This document shows, one piece after another, positions 12,601 through 21,500 of a stretch of DNA of 64,000 nt. The notes beneath the pieces were generated by a model. It saw only the letters and a program-made list of their open reading frames with translations. It did not search any database and was not told the DNA's origin. The translations under genes were made by a program, and so were the position numbers. The stretch is from Kryptolebias marmoratus (lineage: Eukaryota > Chordata > Actinopteri > Cyprinodontiformes > Rivulidae). The DNA lies in assembly GCF_001649575.2 (NCBI RefSeq), contig NC_051441.1, forward strand, positions 15,351,136 to 15,415,135, read 5' to 3'. Within the stretch, counting starts at the first letter, position 1. Each line of letters opens with the position of its first letter.

Positions 12601-15600
12601 GATAAATCTAGTTAAGCGGTGACCACGGTCTGATGAAGGACGAAGCCTACTGCCAAGTGATAAAGCAGGTCACAGCCAACACCAGCTCCAAACCGTAAGG
12701 CTTTCCGGTTCATGTGGCGTTGAGGTGATGCGGGAGGATTGAATGTGGAGTTCATTGGTGTGTTTTCGCGCAGGGAAAGCTGCCAGAAAGGATGGAGGCT
12801 GATGTACATCCTCACAGCTTTCCACCGCTGCTCTGACGTCATGAAGCCGTTCCTGCTGAGGTTCATGCAGGACGCCTGCGACAGCCCCGGGATGCCGTAC
12901 CAAGGTACCCAATCGGCCAATTAGATCTGTCGCCGGCCAGCAGCCGTTTATAATTCTGTATCAACGTGCTTACTGGCTGCTGCTCTTTACTGGCAGGTAT
13001 TGCCAAGGCGTGTGAGCAGAATCTGAAGAGGACTTTCCAATATGGTGGACGTGTTCAGTACCCCAACAACATGGAGCTCAAAGCCATGCTGGTTATTTGT
13101 TAATTCACTTATTCTATGTTGGATTTAGGTCTTGACAGAGGGGAAAATATACATAAACTGAAAACAATTTGCAACCAGACCTAATGTTTACTCTGATACT
13201 ATTATTAATTCATTCATTAAAGAAGCACTAATCAAAACTTGCTCATAAATAAAACACACAGCAAAAAATTAATTTTAATTTAATTGACATACGTGGTAAT
13301 ATTGTCAATCTTTTTGTTCTTTTTTTGTACAGTAGACAAACTTGGTATGCCTTTTTAAGAAATGATTTATAATGTGGCGATCTGACGCCCCCCGCGGTGA
13401 ATCTGATGCGCCGTCGGAAGCGGCCGCTCAGTCGTTTGATTGGTTGTCTGTGTGCAGGCTGGGCGGAGCTCCAAGAGACAGCTTTTCCTGCTCCCGGGTG
13501 GGATCGAGAGGCACTTGAAAATCAAGACCTGCTCTGTAAGTGGCAGCTCACTCACCAATAGAACTGGATAAGATAAGCGTCACAGTAGGACCTCGTAGAT
13601 AAAACAACTTCTAGTAGTTTCTACATCTAAAACAGCAAATAACACGTAATGTTGTTGAAGTAGTGACAAACAACCTTTAATGCCAGGTTGCTTTGGATGC
13701 CATTGAAGAGCTTTGCTTGGAGATGGGACTCCAGAGGTTGGAGGCGTTGGAGGAATACGCCGTCTTTCTGGTCACACACAGAGGTAATATGGGAAGCGTT
13801 AAACACTTCTCGAGGTCAAGACAAATAGACGAAACCTGAACTGCTCCCCTGTGTAGGTCAGAATGTGCGTCCCCTGAACAAGTGTGAGTACATCCTTGAC
13901 ATCGCTACGGAGGCCGAGCCGGTGGACGCCAACTACAGCTTTTGGTTCAGGAGAGTCGTCTGGAGCCTGGCTCTGAAACTGGACAACGAGCTCTACGTCA
14001 CCATGCACTATAACCAGGTACAATGAACATGAAGGCATTTTGGAGGTTCTGGAGTGTAGGTGCTGCGACATCTTCTGGTGGATGGCAGAGGATTTGCATG
14101 TCCCGTTTATAAGGGACAGTCTGGTCACTTTTGAAGTGATGTTTTGTCAAATAGTTATCAGTACTGACATCAGTCATAGAGCATGGAGTACGGAATAAAG
14201 GTACAGAGGTTTCATGTTAGCTAACTCACAATAAAGAGCCTTCATTAGCCTAGCCTGGATGAAAACTTTGCCCTTTCCTCCATACTCCCTGCTCCGTGAC
14301 TGATGCCACAGCTAATAAGGTACTAACTATGACCAGATTAATGTTTTAAGACAGCTCTAATTTTTAAAAATCCACACCAGTCCTTGCAAACGCCATTTTA
14401 TGACCCCTTACACCGCCGTCGGTTTTGCATTATGTTGCTGTTCCAGCAGAAATATTATGATACAGTTACTTGCTGCTCGTCAGTCACCACAGAACTGCGT
14501 GTAAATATTGCAATACTGATGGCGAGGTTTAGAAAATAACGTTTGCCCGAGCAGCCATGGAACGTTTATTATTTGTAGTTTTAAGGCACAGAAATTCACT
14601 TGGATTTTGGAGCGTCCCAGACTAGCCGTTAGCTTGTCAGTCCGGTCAGGATTAAGCTTCATTTCTCCATACGGAGGTCAGTCAAAGAGCTGTCTAAAAC
14701 AGGTAAAGATATCAATTGTTCCTAACATTTCCAATGGACCCCCTGTCGCTTTCTTGTACAACTTTTCCTACCCAAATTTACACCACTCCCCCAATATTAA
14801 ACCACTACGGGGTGTAGTATTTCTACAGTGCTTCACGCAGCTGAAGTGCTGTCCGGTGCTGGATATTTTCCAGGTGCTGCCTGACTACCTGAAGGCCCTG
14901 CTGAGCGTGGTTCCTCAGGGGAAGCCCAGTGATCAGCACATGCAGCAGATTGCAAGGCTGGCAGCTTTGCAGCACCGTGCCAAGGACTCCATCTACCTCC
15001 CCACTCTGTAAATATATGCTCCAACTTTTCTTTGAAACCTTTGTCTGTAGCGTGCCACACAAACACGAATCCTTTCCTTTTTATATAAACCAAATCACAT
15101 ACATGCACATATCTATGGACACGGTTCCATCTTTGCTTCTTACTGATTACATAAAACACCCGCTAAGTTTTAAATGTGTAATATAATGTTAGTTTGCTGT
15201 CTTCAGTTATACCAGGCTTGTGTCTTACCGTGTGTGTGTGTGTTTAGCCGGGAGGTGCAGGAGTGTGTCCCCTCACCGTTCTACAGCAAACAGGGCTCAC
15301 AGGTGTGGCTGAACATGATAACCCAGCACATGCAGCACGTCCAGCCTTTGAACCCGCACCAGGCCCGTGCCCAGTTCCTCGGTAAGCTAGCCGCACTTTG
15401 TGGACACGCGCGTGAAAGCTTGATGGGGTTGGCGCGGACGACGTACCATTTTGTGCATTTTAATGCAGGCCTGGTGAGTGCCTTCGCCATGTTCGGCTCC
15501 TCGTTCTTCTACATCCAGAGCTTGAGCTCCGCCTCCATCAGCGCCCCGTGCATCCTGGCTGTTAATCTGAACGGACTGCACTTTCTTAACAAGGACACTC

Positions 15601-15608
15601 ACGTACGT

Positions 15609-15684
<76 letters not shown>

Positions 15685-17049
15685 ATTTATGTTTGCATAA
15701 ATTGCTATAATATTTTTAAGGTTGGAGTTGTCTTAATAAGACAGCAATACAATTTGGTCTTAGCCTTAGCTTTTAATCTGGTCAGAAATAGTTTTGAAAT
15801 TTAAAAAATAAATTCTTAAACCTTTTTTTGTCATGATTGTTGCAACACATACAGACAGTCTACAAAATATTAAAGTTTATTTACAAACCTTTTCCAAAAA
15901 GAAAAACATTTGAGATGTCTTCAAATCTTTCAAAAACATTGTTCTCTTTGAAATCTGCTTCTGAATACTCGCTCCATTTTTTTCTCCTTATTCTACTTTT
16001 AACATTTAATTTGCATTTTTCTGTTTTCAGCAAACATTTTGCTGCTTTTAGCTATTTTTTCCCCCAACTTTTAGCCTTTAGCTACCCTATTGATACTTTC
16101 ACTATTAGCCAGCCTATGGTACTTTTAGTTTTTAGCTAACCTTTAGCTGCTTTTAACTCTTGTTTAGCTACTTTTAGATTTTAGCAAGACTTTGGTACTT
16201 TAGCTTTTAGTTACCCTTTTGCAGCATTTACCTTTTAGCTAGTTGTTTGCTGCCATTCACTAGCATTTTGCTACTTTTAGCTAGTATTTTGCTGTTTCTA
16301 ACTCGCCCTTTGCAACTTTTAGCTTTCCAGTAGCATTCTGCTTCTTTTAGCTTTGAACTATAGTTGTGCTAATTTTAGCTTTTTGAACTTTTTCAGCAAC
16401 ATTCAGCAAAGTCGTTCAGCCCTCAGCTGTTAAACTGTAGTTTAATTCACACAAAAGGCAGTTTCTGTAATTAGCATTTAACTGCCTTATAGCAAAGCTT
16501 TGTGGGTCATAACCTTTGCCTTAAACCATTTAGGGTTAAAATGTTTCACTAAATGACATAAAAACAAGGTATTTGGCTCCCTCTGCTGGTTAAGATGTGT
16601 GTCTGTTCGCTTTCTTATCTCAATACAGCAAACCACACACCAGAGGAAAAAAGCTGTTTTGAGTTATCCAGTGTGTTTCTGGTGGATGTTTATTCATGAG
16701 CGTGTTCTTATGTGTTAATGATTAGGAGGCCATGGTGCGATTCCCTCTGAAGGAGGTCCAGTCGACTCGTACCCAGAGACCGACTTCAGGCTCCAGCTAC
16801 CCCTACGTGGAGATCATGATCGGAGACCTGCTCAACCAGCGGATCACACAGCTGCAGCTGGAACAGGTGTGTGTGTGTGTGTGTGTTAAAGAGCTAACCA
16901 TGAGCGGTGGGCCGGTAATCTGACCTCGGTGCCTGTGTGCTCCGCAGGGCCTGGAGCTGTGCCGGGTCATCGCCATGCACATGGAGAACATGCTGTCGGT
17001 CCGAGAAAAGAGACTCACCCTGCCACCCAGCGAAATCACCCTTCTATAG
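165..17049 (+). CDS. myo15a: Unconventional myosin XVa, tail region (5' partial, 39 exons seen)
   Basis: This is the actin-based motor of hair-cell stereocilia tips, which carries whirlin and EPS8 there for bundle elongation. Only the tail is in the window; head, neck and the large N-terminal extension lie upstream. About 4.8 kb of coding sequence (roughly 1600 residues) can be assembled from 39 exons in the order MyTH4-1, FERM-1 interrupted by a low-complexity insert, SH3, MyTH4-2, FERM-2, then a C-terminus ending in SEITLL, a class I PDZ ligand. Nearly all junctions keep phase; the exception is the 2258/2334 junction. The tandem MyTH4-FERM pair with an SH3 between is diagnostic of myosin VII/XV tails, and the linked llgl1-flii neighbourhood supports MYO15A rather than MYO7A. 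Some teleosts carry two MYO15A co-orthologs and I cannot say which this is. The stop codon is TAG at 17047-17049. Confidence 0.94.
1434..1495 (+). repeat. Dispersed repeat fragment (gttatgaagagtta family), copy a
   Basis: The blocks gttatgaagagttattatct, tagctctttgactggcctca and gtttgga recur at 46771-46834 on the same strand and, inverted, at 14666-14714. Only a short core of about 60 bases is recognisable here. Confidence 0.6.
1779..2258 (+). other. myo15a: myo15a exons: FERM-1 F1 lobe
   Basis: The exons are 1779-1851 and 2035-2258. They continue from MyTH4-1 with [16 protein letters not shown] (ubiquitin-like F1 start), then [19 protein letters not shown] and [13 protein letters not shown]. 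The second exon has two possible donors. The one at 2259 (gtatgt) leaves phase 1, and the one at 2231 (gtgagc) leaves phase 0. With the donor at 2259, the next exon is out of frame by one base (see findings). Confidence 0.85.
6029..6368 (+). repeat. Dispersed repeat (GTCTGTTAGCAAAATATC family), copy 1
   Basis: This intronic unit begins gtctgtctgttagcaaaata, passes through gatggctgccacagataatc and tataactcagccggttttat, and ends near caagcaatgctag. The same ordered blocks recur in llgl1 intron 1, so it is an interspersed family, about 340 bases here. No reading frame or clear terminal inverted repeat was seen. Confidence 0.75.
7167..8117 (+). other. myo15a: myo15a intron, unidentified content
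   Basis: This 0.95-kb intron lies in the low-complexity part of the gene. The middle (about 7430-7860) is less AT-rich than typical intron here and could be an old repeat, but I could not identify it. Confidence 0.5.
8509..8542. repeat. (GT)17 microsatellite next to a myo15a acceptor
   Basis: This pure GT tract occupies the position of the polypyrimidine tract and is followed directly by atccag and the exon starting at 8549. Confidence 0.97.
8549..10661 (+). other. myo15a: myo15a exons: remainder of FERM-1
   Basis: The exons are 8549-8664, 8798-8857, 9212-9287, 9418-9533, 9675-9793 and 10520-10661. Recognisable stretches are [60 protein letters not shown] and [18 protein letters not shown], followed by a C-terminal helix ([13 protein letters not shown]). 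The last segments have the PH-like F3 pattern: a beta hairpin with [11 protein letters not shown], then a long helix. All phases are continuous. Two acceptors here lie directly behind (GT)n tracts. Confidence 0.9.
10775..11356 (+). other. myo15a: myo15a exons: SH3 domain
   Basis: The exons are 10775-10886, 10975-11049 and 11154-11356. The first gives [19 protein letters not shown] and HKGDIIRL, the RT-loop strand and the diverging turn of an SH3 fold. The third has the [19 protein letters not shown] segment, with the conserved Trp-Gly pair and the FP..YV end of SH3 domains. Class-defining acidic RT-loop residues are partly replaced, as is usual for the myosin XV SH3. The C-terminal part of the third exon is an Ala/Val-rich linker. 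Confidence 0.92.
11447..11659. mobile_element. Short inverted-repeat element (MITE-like) in myo15a intron
   Basis: The element is bounded by a perfect 12-bp terminal inverted repeat: CCTCCGCCAAGG at 11447-11458 and CCTTGGCGGAGG at 11648-11659. It is 213 bases long with no coding capacity, and internally contains the gtctgtctgttagcaaa block shared with the neighbouring dispersed repeats. A non-autonomous DNA element is the simplest reading. No clear target-site duplication was identified. Confidence 0.65.
11754..13091 (+). other. myo15a: myo15a exons: linker and MyTH4-2
   Basis: The exons are 11754-11878, 11978-12041, 12237-12309, 12449-12522, 12612-12694, 12774-12904 and 12997-13091. After a basic linker ([19 protein letters not shown]) comes MyTH4-2: [73 protein letters not shown] and [20 protein letters not shown]. 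The EAYCQVIKQ and GWRLMYIL motifs are signature MyTH4 segments. The last donor (gttatt at 13092) is weak, but phase and protein continuity support it. Confidence 0.94.
14018..14873 (+). other. myo15a: myo15a intron with dispersed-repeat fragment
   Basis: This 0.86-kb intron lies between two FERM-2 exons. The segment 14666-14714 is an inverted copy of a repeat also found at 1434-1495 and 46771-46834. The small reading frame across its 3' end is a shadow of the following exon. Confidence 0.7.
15611..15682. repeat. (CA)36 microsatellite
   Basis: This uninterrupted 72-base CA tract is the longest in the window. It begins eight bases after the exon ending at 15602 in the myo15a FERM-2 region. Confidence 0.98.
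16020..16470. repeat. Degenerate TTTTAGCTA-type minisatellite
   Basis: Many variants of ttttagctac, cttttagcttt and gctacttttagc repeat at irregular spacing through the myo15a intron between the exons ending 15602 and starting 16726. The tract ends with cattcagcaaagtcgttcag, a block also present near 28439 in llgl1 intron 2. Confidence 0.7.
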
Positions 17050-17765
17050 CACAACCGTCTGACATGTTACACACAGTTTAAATGCTTCTGAGTGCACTGG
17101 ATCTACCTCTGCTTTTTAAAAATAGGATATTTTGAAATTTGATGGCGGTGTTCTGGTGATTCTGTAGGAAAAGCACCTAACTGATCAAGCGATGTCTTTG
17201 TCCACTGATTTTTATGGCACAGAAAATGTACCTGAAGTGAGTTGCACCAAACTACATGTTTTGTAGAGAAATATTTTGGATTCTGCCTGCCATAGTTTTA
17301 CAGAATGACACACTGACTATAATTGTTCAGTCTGCTTTTTATATTTGTCACTGCGGGGATGATTTTCTTTAGCTACGACCCTTGTGCAACATTTTTTAAA
17401 ACTAAAGTGAACGTGGTTTTGAATGGAGGAGGGCCTGTAATAGTTGCACTGGCTGTTTTCAAAACTAGCCTCGCAAAACAAATGTAGAAGAGCTTCCCGT
17501 GTTTACGTGAAGCTGCGTTATCATAAAAAAACACAAACCATAGGAAGTCACCGTTAGTTGGATTCCTTTTTTTTTTCTTTGCCATGAAATCGAGGAAAGC
17601 GTATAGACACATAAAGTTTGAAGCCACGTCTAAACTAAACAGTTTGCACGAAGTTAATGTGTCTTTATACAAAGCAAATTTTGTAAATGCACTGCACCTT
17701 TTCATATTAAAATGAACTATATGCATGTGAATAATGATGCACAATAAAGTTTATAATATAACCTG
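17050..17765 (+). other. myo15a: myo15a 3' UTR with poly(A) signal
   Basis: Non-coding sequence follows the TAG stop. A canonical AATAAA lies at 17743-17748, giving a predicted cleavage site about 15-25 bases later. The resulting 3' UTR is roughly 0.7 kb. The UTR end is inferred from the hexamer only. Confidence 0.7.
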
Positions 17766-18150
17766 CAATGGAAGGTGAATGAACTGTTTTTTACCCCTCC
17801 ATACAACTAGAGGATTAATGCCATTTACAATCTGCAAAAGCATTAAAGACAAAGGTAAAGTTCAGTACAGAAAATAGAGGACAAAAACACAACATACAGA
17901 AAAAACAACAAAACAAATACTTTGTGGTCATTTCACGTGCTCATGATTCATGACATTAGTTAACTTTAGCTTTTCAGTTTTTTTTTAACTCTGTATCTTT
18001 TCGTATCAAATTAACAAAAACGAGAAACTATTCCAAGAAAGGTTTAAAAATCAGGTGAAGAAGTTAGCTTGTTTTTCTTTATTAGCTCTCATTGGCTAGT
18101 TATCTCGTGGTTGTTTGTTTTGTTGTTGTTGACCTACCGTTCGTATCTGG
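17766..18150. other. Intergenic interval myo15a - llgl1
   Basis: Fewer than about 400 AT-rich bases separate the predicted myo15a cleavage site from the GC-richer llgl1 leader. No coding signal is visible, so the ALKBH5 gene that sits between these two in human is not here. Confidence 0.6.
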
Positions 18151-18560
18151 CGATACAGGATTCTCTCGTTGGACCGCCCGTTCGGTGTGTCCCGTGCCTC
18201 GAAACGAGCGCCTCCTCCCGGAGCCCTGAGTCGTGTGGGCGTTACCGAGCGGTTTCCTCGCAGATTTCTTTGCGCCCATTGGTTAAGAATAACGGGGTTC
18301 GCGTAAAGAAAAAAAAAAGAAAAAGAAAGGGGCTGTGGTCAAACCCACCGCGACCTAAACAGCTCCAGGAGGGAGAGAGGGAAGAGGAGAGCGCGGTCTC
18401 CGCAGCCGAAGCTGCAGCTGTAGCTCCGCTTTCCCAGCCTTTATGGGCTAGCCCGTTAGCTAGCTTAGCATCGTCCGCCTTGCGCCCAGCCGACAACTCC
18501 GGGACTCTGTCCGCCCTCACCGCCCCGGTTTGTTCCCAGCCCCGCTGCCCGGCTTTCAAG
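18150..18560 (+). promoter_or_regulatory. llgl1: llgl1 promoter / 5' leader, CpG-rich
   Basis: The 400 bases before the llgl1 ATG are richer in G+C and CpG than their surroundings, as expected of a CpG-island-type vertebrate promoter and leader. No convincing TATA box is visible. The reading frame of the ATG stays open upstream for about 160 codons, so the start was chosen by the conserved [11 protein letters not shown]-terminus. That start is preceded by A at -3 (caagATGATG). The transcription start site cannot be placed from sequence alone. Confidence 0.55.
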
Positions 18561-21500
18561 ATGATGAAGTTCAGGTTCCGTCGGCAGGGCACCGACCCGC
18601 AGCGGGAGAGGATAAAACAGGAGCTTTTCGCTTTCAACAAGGTAAAGTAACGGGAGAGGAGGAGGGCAGGGAGAGACGGACGGAGGGACGGAGGGACGGA
18701 GGGAGGGGGGTTTCCTTATTTTCTGCCGCTCCCCGAAAACTAAACGAGTCTGCTTTCTTCCCCCCCACACCCAGAAACGGGGCACTGTGAGGTTTGAAAT
18801 GGAGATGTAATAGCTGTGATTAATCCGTGTTACTGTTTCTGTCCCGGAACCGGTGTTGTGTCGAAAAAAGTACCCCCCTCCTCCCCCTCACACACACACA
18901 CCCGAGAGAAGGTGCTGCTGATTGATAACCAGGACGTGTTAGTTTGTTTGGCGGGGTGTCCACAGGCCCACCGAACTACTTCACGGAGCAAATACAGCTT
19001 TAATGAACCACTGACCACTTCTGTCACCGACTGGGCTGATGGCTTCACAGATAGAGGAAATTAATTTGAAATAATACGTGCTGTCTCAGCAGATTTAGCC
19101 CCCCCCCCCGCCATGTTTAATTAGCCCCCATATCTCATTGTTTAATTCAGACTGTGGCAGCCTCTTTTTTTTCCCCACCCAGGCTGGTCTAAACACAACT
19201 TGTCTGTCTTGTAATGTCTCTGGGAGGGGAAACTACTTCTGTCAAAGATTTGTCAGAATGTGTTGATGATCCTCCCAGCTGCAGGTAATCCCTTATTTCC
19301 ATGTTTTTTTCCCTCTCCCCTGGATGCAATGCAACCTTTCTAACAGGGGTTTTGGACTCCACACGCTTGCATCATGCGGAGGCGAAGCCTTGAACCCGTG
19401 TTAGGATGGGGACGGCTGTCCAAACACTGCATGTCGAAAGGACTGGATTTGTCCCACGCCCACACACGGGATGAAATGGGTTAACTCTGTGGAAAAGAGT
19501 GGCGCAAATGTGCTGTGCAGCTTGGTGATTTGGACATCCTCTTCCCCACTGTTATTAAAACCATTAACTTGTGATTAGAAAGTCTTAAGGTTGCTACATC
19601 TGTCTGCGTCGCCAAGGCGGGCGACTGGGTGTTTTGTCTGTTAGCGAAATATCTCACGCACCACTGGGTGGATTTTAACGAAACTCTCAGAAAAGGATCG
19701 CCAGATGCACGTCTACAACTCATTAACTACTAAAGGCGATGCGTCTCAAGGTGGCCGCCATAGCCGACTGAGCCTGGAAAACGCAACACTGGCTGCAACT
19801 GGATCAGTTTCACGAACGTGGAGCTAGAATCTGGTGTGGTAGTAGCTGAGTCCTCTTCAACACGTACTCTGAGCGCTGCACTTTTTTTTTTTTTTGCATT
19901 AAAAACTTTAGCATCAACTGAGGTTCAACCCCGTTTGTCTGTTAGCAAAGTATCTCACGAGCCAGTGGGCAAATTTATATGAATCCTTCAGAGAGCAACC
20001 ATTGGATGTACGCCTACAGCTGATTGGCTTTTAGAGGGAGCCCGATTCAAGATGACCACTACTGCTAATTGACCTTATCCGACACATAAATGGCATTTTC
20101 TGACATGAGACGATCGCAGTCACAAACTCTGGCGCCAAAGGCCGCAGGCGACGTGCGCTCCTTCTTTAAGGAATGCTAGGCTTTTTATTGGGAACGTAAA
20201 TCCCAAAGTTTGCAAGCGCCAAAAGCGTATTTGACGTGGAGATGGACGATGATCACATTTGTGGCGTGACGTTTCCTGCGACGAGAGTCACGGCCTGGCT
20301 CCAAGTGATGATGCACGCAATAGGGAGGAGGGTGCTTTTCTGAGAGGAGTGACAAATGAGGAGTCACGGCTCTGAAGACACAGATCGGTCAGCGCCGTTA
20401 CAGCAGCCGCGATTGCTTAATGAGGACGCTTTCTGCTTCACGTGCTCCCTCCTCCACTGCTCCCGTCGGTCGGTCTGTTCTCGGTTTGCTCGTCTGCGTG
20501 ATGGAGCTGCAGGTGGTATGGATATTAGCGCAGAGGCAGTCATTGAGGAGCCTCATCTGCTATTCTTTTCGCTTTGTAAACAAAAGCAATTTTCCTTTTT
20601 TTTTTTTTTTCTTCCCACAACAGCCTTTTTGCATCACATCCTGCTTCCTCTGAGCTCCACCTCCTGGCACCTCTCTGGTGGATTTCCAGCTGTGTGTGTG
20701 TAGCTCCAGGGAAAGTCTGGACCACCTTGTCTCGCACGTTACCCAGAACATCTACAGTCTCTCCCCAATTCAAGACGACCGCCACAGCTAACCGACCTTA
20801 ACAAAACTAAACAATAATGGCTCTAATTTCGCCAATTTTGCAGATATTGAGCTAAAATTTGGCGTGTTGGTAGCTGAGAGTCATTCCCAACAGATACTCT
20901 GAGTACTAAGAGATCACGCAAGATCTGTTCTTAAAACTCTGCCATTACCTTTTGGAGTCAGCTGTCTGTCTTTTAGCAAAATAGCTCCTGAACCAGTGGA
21001 TGGATTTAATGGAAACTTTCATAAAGCATTCATTAGATGTGCATCTACAACTGATTTACTTTTAGAGTCAGCCCTATTCAAGATGACCGCCAAAGCTAAT
21101 CAATATTAGCTCACACAAAAGTGACTTTAATTTTGTCAATTTTACACGCATTGAGCTGAAACTTGGTGTGGTAGTGGCTGAGAATAGTCCTGAACACATA
21201 CTTCAGTCCCTAACAGATCACACTAAATCTCGCAGTATTGCCTGAGCTTGTACATACGGTCGTTTTCGGGATTTGATCCAAACAGCTACAACTCTTGTCA
21301 TTTCTCATTCTAAGAGGATCTTAGTTTAAAACTCTGGTATGAAAGGCGGCGGACCGTAAGCATTCCTTCAAGGAATGCAATTAAGTTTTTATGATATTGC
21401 TATTTTCTTGATTGTTTTTAAAGACACACATTCCATCACGTTAAACTGGGAGTCTGAATTATTGCTCGATTAAATGCCGTTGATAGTAGTTATGTGTGTG

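Larger units (their letters stand above)
13458..17049 (+). other. myo15a: myo15a exons: FERM-2 and PDZ-binding C-terminus
   Basis: The exons are 13458-13535, 13687-13783, 13857-14017, 14874-15007, 15248-15381, 15469-15602, 16726-16866 and 16948-17049. They encode the F1 lobe ([17 protein letters not shown]), the F2 helices ([52 protein letters not shown]), and the F3 lobe ([45 protein letters not shown]). The chain ends SEITLL followed by TAG. Thr at -2 and Leu at 0 make a class I PDZ ligand, the site that in mammals binds whirlin. Confidence 0.95.

Noticed and set aside
15611..15682. CRISPR-like or satellite array
   Set aside because: It is a simple dinucleotide microsatellite with no spacer-repeat alternation. 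This is eukaryotic DNA and no direct-repeat array was seen anywhere.
17050..18560. Hidden alkbh5 gene between myo15a and llgl1
   Set aside because: No dioxygenase-like coding segment or exon borders are visible on either strand in this short interval.
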